A stretch of 64,000 nucleotides of DNA from Branchiibius hedensis (GTDB lineage: Bacteria; Actinomycetota; Actinomycetes; Actinomycetales; Dermatophilaceae), in contig NZ_UESZ01000001.1 in assembly GCF_900108585.1 (NCBI RefSeq), positions 2,852,001-2,916,000 of the forward strand, in the 5' to 3' direction. The notes beneath the pieces were generated by a model. That model was not told the origin of the DNA. It saw nothing but the letters and a program-made list of their open reading frames with translations, and made no database searches. Shown piece after piece: positions 54,686 through 64,000 of this stretch (positions within the stretch are counted from its first letter, which is position 1; every line of letters begins with the position of its first letter). A program made the position numbers and the translations under genes.

Positions 54686-56920
54686 GTGACTGCACCCAAC
54701 GCGTCGGCGCCGCATACCGGACCCGCCGCGGCCCCCGCGGCGTCTGCCGCCTCCGCACCCGACCCTGCGGCTGAGCTGACCGCCGAGTTGGCCCGCGAGC
54801 AGGCCCATGTCGACCGCGTCTACACCGAACTGACCAAGGCCGGCGAACGCGCGGCACTGATCGAGGTCGAGGGCATGTCACGCGGTCGCACCGACCGCGT
54901 CGGCGTCGCCCGCGAGGAGGAGATCACCGGCCTGTTCGAACGGGATGCGCTGGTGTTCAATGCCGGTCGGCGCCGCCAGTCCCTTGAGCACCAATACGAA
55001 GGTCTGGTCTTCGGGCGCCTGGACCTGGCCGACGCTGACGTGCGCTACATCGGTCGTCTCGGGGTCCGCGACGACGACTACGAACCGCTCGTCATCGACT
55101 GGCGGGCACCGGCCGCCGCACCGTTCTACCGCGCCACTCCGGTGTCACCAGAAGGTGTCGTACGGCGTCGGGTGCTGCGCTGCCGGGACGCCACCGTGCT
55201 GGGCATCGAGGACGATCTGATGGTGCCGGAGGCACCCGAGGGCATGGTCGTCGTGGGCGACGGAGCCCTCATGGCCGCCCTCACCCGGACGCGCGGCGCC
55301 CAGATGCGCGACATCGTCGCCACCATCCAACGGCACCAGGACGAAGCGATCCGCGCCTCCAGCCGGGGCATCACCGAGATCACCGGAGGTCCGGGCACCG
55401 GCAAGACCGTCGTTGCGTTGCACCGCGCGGCGTATCTCTTGTACGCCGACCGCCGGCGCTACGAGGCCGGCGGCATCCTGGTGGTCGGACCGTCGGCGGC
55501 GTACACCGCCTACATCGAGCGGGTGCTGCCCTCCCTCGGCGAGGACAGTGTGACCCTGCGGTCGCTGGGTGATGTGGTCGGCGGGATCACCGCGAACCGT
55601 CTCGACCCGGTGGCCGCCGCGGCGATCAAAGGTTCGCTGCGGATCCGTCGGGTGCTCTCGCGCGCTGCCCGGGACCTGCCGCCGACCGCACCACCGGCGT
55701 TGCGGGCCATGGTGGGTGGCGTCCCGATCCGTATCGACGCACCGCAGTTGCAGCGGATCCGAGCCGAGATCCTGCGCCACCACCAGCACAACCAGGGCAG
55801 GGACGCGGCGCTGACCGCGCTGGCCGAAGCGGCTTGGCGACAGGTGCATGACGGTGAGCGCGACGAATTCCTGGACCGGTTCCGGGAGCACCGGGACATC
55901 GAGGCGTTCGTCAAGGCGTGGTGGCCGTCGCTGGACCCGCGGGAGGTGCTGCTGTGGCTCGCGGACGAGTCGCGGCTGGCTACCTACGCGCACGGCGTGC
56001 TCAACGGGGAGCAGCAATCCGTACTGAGCGCGTCCCTGCAGACCGCCCTGACCACCGGGACCTGGTCGGTCGCCGATGTTGCCTTGATCGACGACCTGTC
56101 TGCCCGTCTGGGGATAGCGGCGCCGGAGCCGGAGGAGGAGCGCGGCTTCTACGAGATCGAGGAACTGGACAACGTCGGGCAGTACGGCGTGTCCGAGGTC
56201 GAGGTGCGTGGCACCTCCGCGCAGACCGCGCCCACCTTCGAAGTCACGCCGCAGGACGCGCGGGATCGGCTGCTGCAGGGCGTGATCGGCGAGCGCGGCG
56301 AGTACGCCCACGTCCTGGTGGACGAAGCGCAGGACCTGTCGCCGATGCAGTGGCGGATGCTCGGGCGACGCGGGCGCACCGCGAGTTGGACCGTCGTCGG
56401 GGATGCCGCGCAAGCCTCCTGGGACGACGCCGCGGAGGCCGCGGCGGCCCGCGACGAAGCATTCGGCGCCAAGGCGCGCCAGCGGTTCCACATGGACACC
56501 AACTACCGCAACGCCCGCGAGATCTTCGACACCGCAGCCGAGTTGATCCGCACGGTGATGCCGGACGCGGACATCCCGAACGCCGTACGGGAAACGGGGG
56601 TCTACCCGGTCCGGCGCACAGTCGCCTCCGACGCGCTGAAAGCGGCCGTGGACACCGCCACCCGGGATCTGCTCGCCGAGGTCGACGGCTCGGTCGCCGT
56701 CATCGCGCCCGACGCGCACCGTGCCGAACTTGCCGGGGTAGCCGGGTTGGACGACCGGGTGGTGCTGATCGATCCGATGTCGACCAAGGGCCTGGAGTAC
56801 GACGCCACGGTCATCGTCGACCCGGACGCGATCACCGCGGAGTCCGCCGGCGGCGCTAGGGTCACCTACGTCGCGCTCACCCGGGCGGCGCATCGGATGA
56901 CCGTTCTGGAGGTTGGGTGA
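54686..56920 (+). CDS. HelD-like RNA polymerase-recycling ATPase
   Basis: About 744 residues. HelD proteins release stalled RNA polymerase using ATP, and some actinobacterial ones protect against rifamycins. Visible features are an N-terminal coiled region with VDRVYTELTKAGERAALIE and YEGLVFGRLDLADADVRYIGRLGV followed by VIDWRAPAAAPFYRAT, a hallmark of the family. Walker A is GGPGTGKTVVALHRAAYLLY, motif II VLVDEAQDLSPMQWRM, then TVVGDAAQAS, the TNYRN motif and the C-terminal VTYVALTRAAHRM. The start is uncertain: the GTG at 54686 has GGGGAA upstream, an ATG at 54671 has none. The stop overlaps the next ATG by one base. Confidence 0.88.
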   Translation: MTAPNASAPHTGPAAAPAASAASAPDPAAELTAELAREQAHVDRVYTELTKAGERAALIEVEGMSRGRTDRVGVAREEEITGLFERDALVFNAGRRRQSLEHQYEGLVFGRLDLADADVRYIGRLGVRDDDYEPLVIDWRAPAAAPFYRATPVSPEGVVRRRVLRCRDATVLGIEDDLMVPEAPEGMVVVGDGALMAALTRTRGAQMRDIVATIQRHQDEAIRASSRGITEITGGPGTGKTVVALHRAAYLLYADRRRYEAGGILVVGPSAAYTAYIERVLPSLGEDSVTLRSLGDVVGGITANRLDPVAAAAIKGSLRIRRVLSRAARDLPPTAPPALRAMVGGVPIRIDAPQLQRIRAEILRHHQHNQGRDAALTALAEAAWRQVHDGERDEFLDRFREHRDIEAFVKAWWPSLDPREVLLWLADESRLATYAHGVLNGEQQSVLSASLQTALTTGTWSVADVALIDDLSARLGIAAPEPEEERGFYEIEELDNVGQYGVSEVEVRGTSAQTAPTFEVTPQDARDRLLQGVIGERGEYAHVLVDEAQDLSPMQWRMLGRRGRTASWTVVGDAAQASWDDAAEAAAARDEAFGAKARQRFHMDTNYRNAREIFDTAAELIRTVMPDADIPNAVRETGVYPVRRTVASDALKAAVDTATRDLLAEVDGSVAVIAPDAHRAELAGVAGLDDRVVLIDPMSTKGLEYDATVIVDPDAITAESAGGARVTYVALTRAAHRMTVLEVG

Positions 56921-57231
56921 TGGCGCAGGAGGACACCGCGGCCGATGCGGTATTGGCCGGTTACCGGCGGTCGATCGACAACATCGACGCGGCCCTGATT
57001 TACATCCTGGCGGAGCGGTTCCGGATCACCCAGGCGGTCGGCGCGTACAAGGCCGAGCAGAAGTTGCCGCCGGCTGATCCCGCTCGGGAGGAGCGGCAGA
57101 TCGCCCGGTTGCGAGGGTTGGCGCAGGACGCGGGGCTCGACCCGGAGTTCAGCGAGAAGTTCCTCCGTTTCGTGATCGATGAGGTCATCCACCACCACGA
57201 GCGGATCAGAGTGCTGTCCGACGAAGCGTGA
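56920..57231 (+). CDS. Chorismate mutase, AroQ type
   Basis: A 103-residue all-helical chorismate mutase. RRSIDNIDAALIYILAERFRITQAVGAYKAEQKLPPADPAREERQ carries the active-site Arg and Lys residues of AroQ proteins, and FLRFVIDEVIHHHERI completes helix 3. It converts chorismate to prephenate for Phe/Tyr synthesis. It is coupled to helD by TGATG, an unexpected pairing. The small size lacks any secretion signal, so it should be cytoplasmic. Confidence 0.93.
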   Translation: MAQEDTAADAVLAGYRRSIDNIDAALIYILAERFRITQAVGAYKAEQKLPPADPAREERQIARLRGLAQDAGLDPEFSEKFLRFVIDEVIHHHERIRVLSDEA

Positions 57232-57272
57232 GGACGGAGTTGTCGGCGGAGCGCAGCGGAGCCGGTGACCGG

Positions 57273-57331
57273 ACTTTTGAAGCGCAAGTCACGCGCGGTC
57301 GCCGATGCGAGGTGAGTAGCGCTTCAGAAGT
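57273..57331. terminator. Large palindrome B, related to the one at 10034-10092
   Basis: ACTTTTGAAGCGCAAGTCAC and GTGAGTAGCGCTTCAGAAGT are inverted. Both A and B start ACTT-T-G--GCGCAA-TCAC and run out into GTCGGGG, so they look like copies of a dispersed element. Confidence 0.55.
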
Positions 57332-57342
57332 CGGGGAAGCAT

Positions 57343-57380
57343 GAAAGAGCCCCGCCGGCGTACGCCGGCGGGGCTCTTTC
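57343..57380. terminator. Perfect bidirectional terminator
   Basis: A 38-bp perfect palindrome with arm GAAAGAGCCCCGCCGGCGT. A/T-rich ends (GAAAGA/TCTTTC) on both sides suit termination of both convergent genes. Confidence 0.85.
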
Positions 57381-57391
57381 AGGTGCTCAGA

Positions 57392-58126
57392 TCACTGGAC
57401 GGTGATCGCTGGGGTCAGCGGGACCGAGGTCGTCGGGGTGCAGGCCGAAGCCGACGTGCACACAGCCGGCGTGCACGAGACGTAGTTCGTGCCGCTGTTC
57501 GGGTCGCCCGTGTCGGGGTCTTCACCGGTCCAGTTCAAGACGACGGTGAAGGACGTCGCGGCGATGTTGATCGAGCCTGCCGTCGTGGCGGTTTCCAGCG
57601 CGCCGGAGCCAGTGGCAGTGGTGCTGATGCCACCGGTGGCCGGCACCGGGAACGCACCGATGGACAGGTTGCCGGTGCGGCTGGCCGGGGAGCCGACGAC
57701 CTGACCAGTGACCGAGTACTTGGCCGTCGACGAACCGCCGGTGACCTGCGTCGCACCGAAGCCGCGCAGCACGTTGGCCGCCGCGGTCGCAGTGATCACG
57801 TTCGCGGTGATCTGCGGGGCCTGCTTCAGCGTCGAACCAGCGTGCACCGCGGTGCAGGTGGAAACCAGGATCTGCACCCGCCAGTTACCCAACGGCGTAC
57901 CGGTCGGGTTGCCATCAATGTCGGTCTGAACACAGGTGTAGTTCGGAGAGGTAGACGGCGGCACGCTCGCCGAGCTCTGCAGCGTGCCGGAGGTGATGCA
58001 GTCGGCGGGGCTGGCGGACGCGGTGGGGGCGGCAGCAGCGACGGCAACAACCGGCACCGACCAAGCGGCGCCCTTTGCCAGCGTGCGGCGGGAAATCGTG
58101 TTGGTCATGGTGTTGGTGTACTCCAT
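57392..58126 (-). CDS. Tat-exported protein of unknown function
   Basis: A 244-residue secreted protein. The signal is twin-arginine type (SRRTLAKGAAWSVPVVAVAAAAPTASAS). The mature part is rich in Thr, Ser, Ala and Gly, with paired cysteines (CTPAVCTSASACTPTT near the end, and C in DCITSG, YTCVQTD and VSTCTAV) that could form disulfides outside the cell. A beta-rich, Ig-like fold is plausible. I do not recognise the family. The ATG at 58126 has GGAAG five bases upstream; the ATG at 58108 (MTNTISRR) is an alternative. A CRP-like site overlaps its promoter. Confidence 0.78.
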   Translation of the reverse strand: MEYTNTMTNTISRRTLAKGAAWSVPVVAVAAAAPTASASPADCITSGTLQSSASVPPSTSPNYTCVQTDIDGNPTGTPLGNWRVQILVSTCTAVHAGSTLKQAPQITANVITATAAANVLRGFGATQVTGGSSTAKYSVTGQVVGSPASRTGNLSIGAFPVPATGGISTTATGSGALETATTAGSINIAATSFTVVLNWTGEDPDTGDPNSGTNYVSCTPAVCTSASACTPTTSVPLTPAITVQ

Positions 58127-58141
58127 CCAAGCTTCCGGGTA

Positions 58142-58157
58142 TGTGAACTGCGTCACA
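58142..58157. promoter_or_regulatory. CRP/GlxR-like binding site
   Basis: TGTGAACTGCGTCACA has perfect TGTGA-N6-TCACA half-sites. It begins at the edge of the -10 box and covers the expected transcription start of the Tat-exported protein gene, a position suited to repression. Confidence 0.65.
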
Positions 58158-58185
58158 CCTTAGCCGCCCTAGGGGCTGCATCCAA
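58157..58185 (-). promoter_or_regulatory. Promoter of the Tat-exported protein gene
   Basis: On the minus strand TTGGAT (58180-58185), a 17-base spacer and TAAGGT (58157-58162). Confidence 0.55.
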
Positions 58186-58251
58186 CGGTTACGAAGCAGA
58201 AAGTTACTTCAACTTACGGAGCCGTAGGTGTCGCGCAAGTCACACTTTGGC

Positions 58252-58265
58252 TTACCGATCGGTAA
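58252..58265. promoter_or_regulatory. Perfect 14-bp palindrome, TetR-type operator candidate
   Basis: TTACCGATCGGTAA lies between lysS and the Tat-protein gene. A second weaker palindrome, CTTACGGAGCCGTAGG, lies at 58213-58228. Confidence 0.45.
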
Positions 58266-58293
58266 TCCGTCAAGCGGCTACCCATCATGAGTT

Positions 58294-61355
<3,062 letters not shown>

Positions 61356-61432
61356 TCACGTACGGATAGAGAGCAGGCCAACCGCGAGTTTATCGGTCGG
61401 GGCGGGCTGACCCGGAATCGCGGGCCCGGCGC

Positions 61433-61489
61433 CGGGTTTGGCCATGAATTGTCAATCGGCGGTCGCTCAACCATCCATGACCAAACCCG
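61433..61489 (-). terminator. Palindrome downstream of the Gly/Pro-rich protein gene
   Basis: CGGGTTTGG-C-CATG (61433-61446) and CATG-A-CCAAACCCG (61476-61489) are inverted. It lies between the stop at 61508 and purA. Confidence 0.5.
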
Positions 61490-61507
61490 CGGCGGTGGGC
61501 GGTCAGC

Positions 61508-61900
61508 TCAGGTGAGCGTGCCCTCATCCTGCGCGCCGGTCACCGCGTCCACGCCTGCTGCCGCAGCTGCGGTGGCGTCGTCGGACTGGCTCGCCGCATC
61601 CTCGCCACCACCCGGGCGGCCCTCCTGCGGGCCGCCCCAGCGCTGCCGCTCGGCCTGACCCGGCTCGCCGCCTCGCTCCTCGCCCGGCCCCCCGCCTTCG
61701 CCCCGCTGGTCATGCCAACCGGGCGGCGGTCCGCCGTGGCCGTGACCTGGTCCGTGGCCCGGGCCGTGCTCGCCGAAACCACCAGGTGGGGGTCCGGGCG
61801 GGAAACCGTCGGGTCGTTCGCCGCCAGGGAAGCCCTCGGGGCGCTGCGGCTGATCGGCCGCTTCGTTGGTCTGCTCTTCGCCCGTCGATTGATCGGTCAT
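61508..61900 (-). CDS. Small Gly/Pro/Glu-rich, His-containing protein
   Basis: A 130-residue low-complexity protein. The ATG at 61900 follows GAGGTGTTTC. After an acidic start (MTDQSTGEEQTNEAADQ) comes a Gly/Pro-rich block with spaced histidines (GEHGPGHGPGHGHGG) and a Gln/Glu/Gly-rich tail. It has no signal peptide or membrane helix. The HGPGHGPGHGHGG run could bind metal, but that is a guess. No family is recognised; it might be non-conserved. It is divergent from the ABC transporter genes. Confidence 0.6.
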   Translation of the reverse strand: MTDQSTGEEQTNEAADQPQRPEGFPGGERPDGFPPGPPPGGFGEHGPGHGPGHGHGGPPPGWHDQRGEGGGPGEERGGEPGQAERQRWGGPQEGRPGGGEDAASQSDDATAAAAAGVDAVTGAQDEGTLT

Positions 61901-62055
61901 GAAACACCTCGCTGTGTGAACCAGCGCCGAACTGGCGCCTACCTCCATCCACCCACTCGCGAAGCTGCGGCGCCACCGCAAATCGAGGTCGCACAGCAAC
62001 TCGATAGCAACCGCAGGGACGGTGCATTGCTGGGCCAGGGGTGTTGGATGGAGCC

Positions 62056-62958
62056 ATGGCCGACGCCGTCATCGAGATCTCCGGACTCACCAAACACTTC
62101 GGCTCGTTCGCCGCCCTCGACGGGCTCGATCTGCAGGTGCCACCGGGCACGATCGCGGGCTTCCTCGGCCCCAACGGTGCAGGCAAGTCAACGACCATCC
62201 GCGTGCTGCTCGGGCTCTACCGCCGCGACGGCGGCACGGCGCGACTCTTCGGCGCGGACCCGTACACCGACGCAGTGTCGTTGCACCGGCGACTGGCCTA
62301 CGTGCCAGGAGACGTCACCTTGTGGAACCACCTGACCGGCGGTCAGTGCATCGACCTACTGCTCGGCCTGCGTGACGTGCAGGGCGCGACTCGCCGCGAC
62401 GAACTGCTGGAGGTTTTCGAACTCGATCCCACCAAACGCTCCGGCACCTATTCCAAGGGCAACCGGCAAAAAGTAGCTCTGGTCGCAGCATTGGCCGCGG
62501 ACGTCGAACTGCTGATCCTGGACGAACCCACCTCCGGGCTCGACCCGTTGATGGAAGCGCGGTTCCAGGAGCAGATCCGCGCGGCCCGCGACCGGGGCAC
62601 GACCGTGTTGCTCTCCAGTCACATCCTGGGCCAGGTGCAGGACCTGTGCGACGACGTCACGATCATCCGACGCGGCAAGACGGTGCTCACCGGTGCTCTG
62701 TCACAGTTGCGGCACGTGACCCGATCGGGGGTCTCGGCGCTCGTGGCGGACGCGATCGGCGTACAGGAGGGGTTGGCGGCAGTCGAGGGGGTGTCGGACG
62801 TCACCGTCGATGACACCAAGGTGCACTTCACGGTCGACGATGCGACGGCGACGGCCGCTGTGGCCGTGCTGGCGCAGTACGGCGCGCGGCAACTGGTCGT
62901 CGAGCCCCCGACGTTGGAGCAACTGTTCCTCAGCCAATACGACCAGCACGAGTCGTGA
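62056..62958 (+). CDS. ABC transporter ATP-binding protein (ABC-2 exporter)
   Basis: A 300-residue ATPase of the drug/antibiotic exporter (DrrA/CcmA-like) type: Walker A GPNGAGKSTT, Q-loop YVPGDVTLWNHLTG, a signature altered to YSKGNRQKVALVAALA, Walker B LLILDEPTSGLDP and switch LLSSHILGQ. The YSKGN-type signature is common in this subfamily. The C-terminal 80 residues form the usual DrrA-like extension. It overlaps the permease gene by GTGA and should form a two-gene export system. Confidence 0.92.
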   Translation: MADAVIEISGLTKHFGSFAALDGLDLQVPPGTIAGFLGPNGAGKSTTIRVLLGLYRRDGGTARLFGADPYTDAVSLHRRLAYVPGDVTLWNHLTGGQCIDLLLGLRDVQGATRRDELLEVFELDPTKRSGTYSKGNRQKVALVAALAADVELLILDEPTSGLDPLMEARFQEQIRAARDRGTTVLLSSHILGQVQDLCDDVTIIRRGKTVLTGALSQLRHVTRSGVSALVADAIGVQEGLAAVEGVSDVTVDDTKVHFTVDDATATAAVAVLAQYGARQLVVEPPTLEQLFLSQYDQHES

Positions 62959-64000
62959 TCGAGAACTCCCGGCGGCTGACCCGCCTCGCCTTCCACCAGG
63001 AAATCCGTTGGCTGCCGATCTCCGTGGTGGTCTTCGCCCTGACCTACGTGGCGACGCTGAAGCAGCTGTCCGATCTCGCCGGGACCGTGGCCGACCGGCG
63101 GGACATGCAGCAATCGCTGGCCGGCAATCCGGCGCTGAAACTGATGCTCGGCCCGTTGGATCACATTGAGACAGTGGCCAGTACGACGTCCTGGCGGATC
63201 GGGCTCTTCATGCTCACCGCGTTCGGCGTGCTGGTCGCCTTCACCGTCAACCGGCACACCCGCCGCGAGGAGGAGTCGGGCCAGTTGGAGCTGGCCGGGT
63301 CGGCCGCGGTCGGCCGACTGTCGCCGTTGGTGGCTGCGATTGCTGTCGCCGCCGCGTTGACCCTCCTCACCGCCGTGGTGACCTCTGTGCCCTTCTTGGG
63401 GTACGGCGCGACCGGGCGTCAGGTGCTCGCGCAGCTGGCGCAGTACGTCGGTGTCGGAGTGGCCGTCACCGGTGTCACCCTGCTCGTGGCGCAAGTGGCG
63501 ACGACCGCGCGGCAGGTGTCCTCCATCACCTCGACGCTGGTGCTGGGCGGTTACCTGTTGCGCGGCGCCGCCGACACCAACGACTCGGTCGCCTGGTTGC
63601 GCTGGACCAACCCGATCGGTTGGGTGCAAACCATCGACCCGTACGGCGATCCCTCCTGGTGGGGACTGCTCTGGTGCGTCGTGGCTGGGTTGGTGTCGTT
63701 GGGGCTGGCGGTCGTCCTGCGGGAGCGTCGCGATCTCGGCAGCGGAGTCATCGCACCGCGACCCGGCCCGGCGTCCGCCCGCGGACTGCGGTCGGTGCCA
63801 GCCGTGCTGTGGCAGTCGCAGTGGCGGACCTTCACCGGCTGGTCGATCGGCATCCTGGTCTTCGCGCTGATCGTCGGCTCGCTGGTGTCGTCGGTCGCGG
63901 ACACCTCCGGGATGCCGCCGCAGTTCCAGGAGTATCTGCGCAAACTCGGCGGCGCCGGCGCGCTCACCGGCGCTTTCCTCGCGGCGATGGCCGCGTTCTT
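62955..64000 (+). CDS. ABC-2 exporter permease, 3' end off the window
   Basis: A GTG at 62955 overlaps the ATPase stop. The 348 codons visible encode a membrane protein with an N-terminal LTRLAFHQEIRWLPISVVVFALTYV segment, further helices around residues 76-92, 110-135, 150-172 and 230-255, and a second half that starts again with LWQSQWRTFTGWSIGILVFALIVGSL. This internal duplication fits permeases of the TetB/polyketide-antibiotic exporter type, which have 12 helices in two similar halves. The gene continues past the right edge. Confidence 0.88.
   Translation, partial: MIENSRRLTRLAFHQEIRWLPISVVVFALTYVATLKQLSDLAGTVADRRDMQQSLAGNPALKLMLGPLDHIETVASTTSWRIGLFMLTAFGVLVAFTVNRHTRREEESGQLELAGSAAVGRLSPLVAAIAVAAALTLLTAVVTSVPFLGYGATGRQVLAQLAQYVGVGVAVTGVTLLVAQVATTARQVSSITSTLVLGGYLLRGAADTNDSVAWLRWTNPIGWVQTIDPYGDPSWWGLLWCVVAGLVSLGLAVVLRERRDLGSGVIAPRPGPASARGLRSVPAVLWQSQWRTFTGWSIGILVFALIVGSLVSSVADTSGMPPQFQEYLRKLGGAGALTGAFLAAMAAF

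Overview
The window is high-GC DNA from an actinobacterium. The evidence is the GTG starts and ATGA/GTGA start-stop overlaps, SAM-IV riboswitches, a DUF3073 protein, a sunset domain, F420-type enzymes, the TreYZ pathway, HelD and a class I lysyl-tRNA synthetase. I would guess Micrococcales (Dermacoccaceae or Intrasporangiaceae-like), but nothing in the window fixes the family.

Layout. 1-1.4 kb: a membrane-anchored esterase cut by the window edge, and tRNA-Lys. 1.4-10.0 kb: a sulfur-scavenging block. A CymR/Rrf2-type regulator sits between two outward-facing SAM-IV riboswitches. One leads into three luciferase-like flavin monooxygenases and two flavin reductases. The other leads into an amino-acid-type ABC importer. 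10.1-16.8 kb: a DUF4184 membrane protein and treY-treZ; treZ is split by an insertion sequence. 16.8-25 kb: a lower-GC accessory island of nested insertion sequences (IS256 remnant containing IS110 containing an IS1634-like element, an ISL3 fragment, an intact IS256-type element). These surround pieces of what looks like a secreted polymorphic-toxin locus with candidate immunity genes. 25.4-39.3 kb: mixed chromosomal genes, including a polysaccharide deacetylase, a PHP protein, a Glu-Asp-Phe tRNA cluster, a PAP2 phosphatase, a cation exchanger under a yybP-ykoY (Mn2+) riboswitch, a secreted tannase-like lipoprotein, an SMP-30 protein, an asymmetric ABC exporter pair and a CopC protein. 39.4-61.4 kb: purine biosynthesis genes (purM, purF, purC, purD, purA) spread among PEP carboxylase, F420-type enzymes, HelD, chorismate mutase, a Tat-exported protein and class I LysRS. 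61.5-64 kb: a small Gly/Pro-rich protein and an ABC-2 exporter that runs off the right edge.

How parts work together. In the sulfur block, low SAM should switch on both the importer and the monooxygenase/reductase operon. This resembles the logic of the Bacillus ytm/ytn organosulfur-salvage operon, here with RNA control on both arms. The trehalose pathway TreY-TreZ is probably broken: removing the IS and one copy of its 5-bp target duplication restores a 580-codon treZ exactly. The exporter halves at 34.9-38.3 kb have lost complementary ATP-site motifs, so the pair should build exactly one competent ATP site.

Limits: all calls come from reading the sequence. No homology search, RNA-folding program or phylogeny was run. 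The single-base frameshifts noted could be real or sequencing errors.
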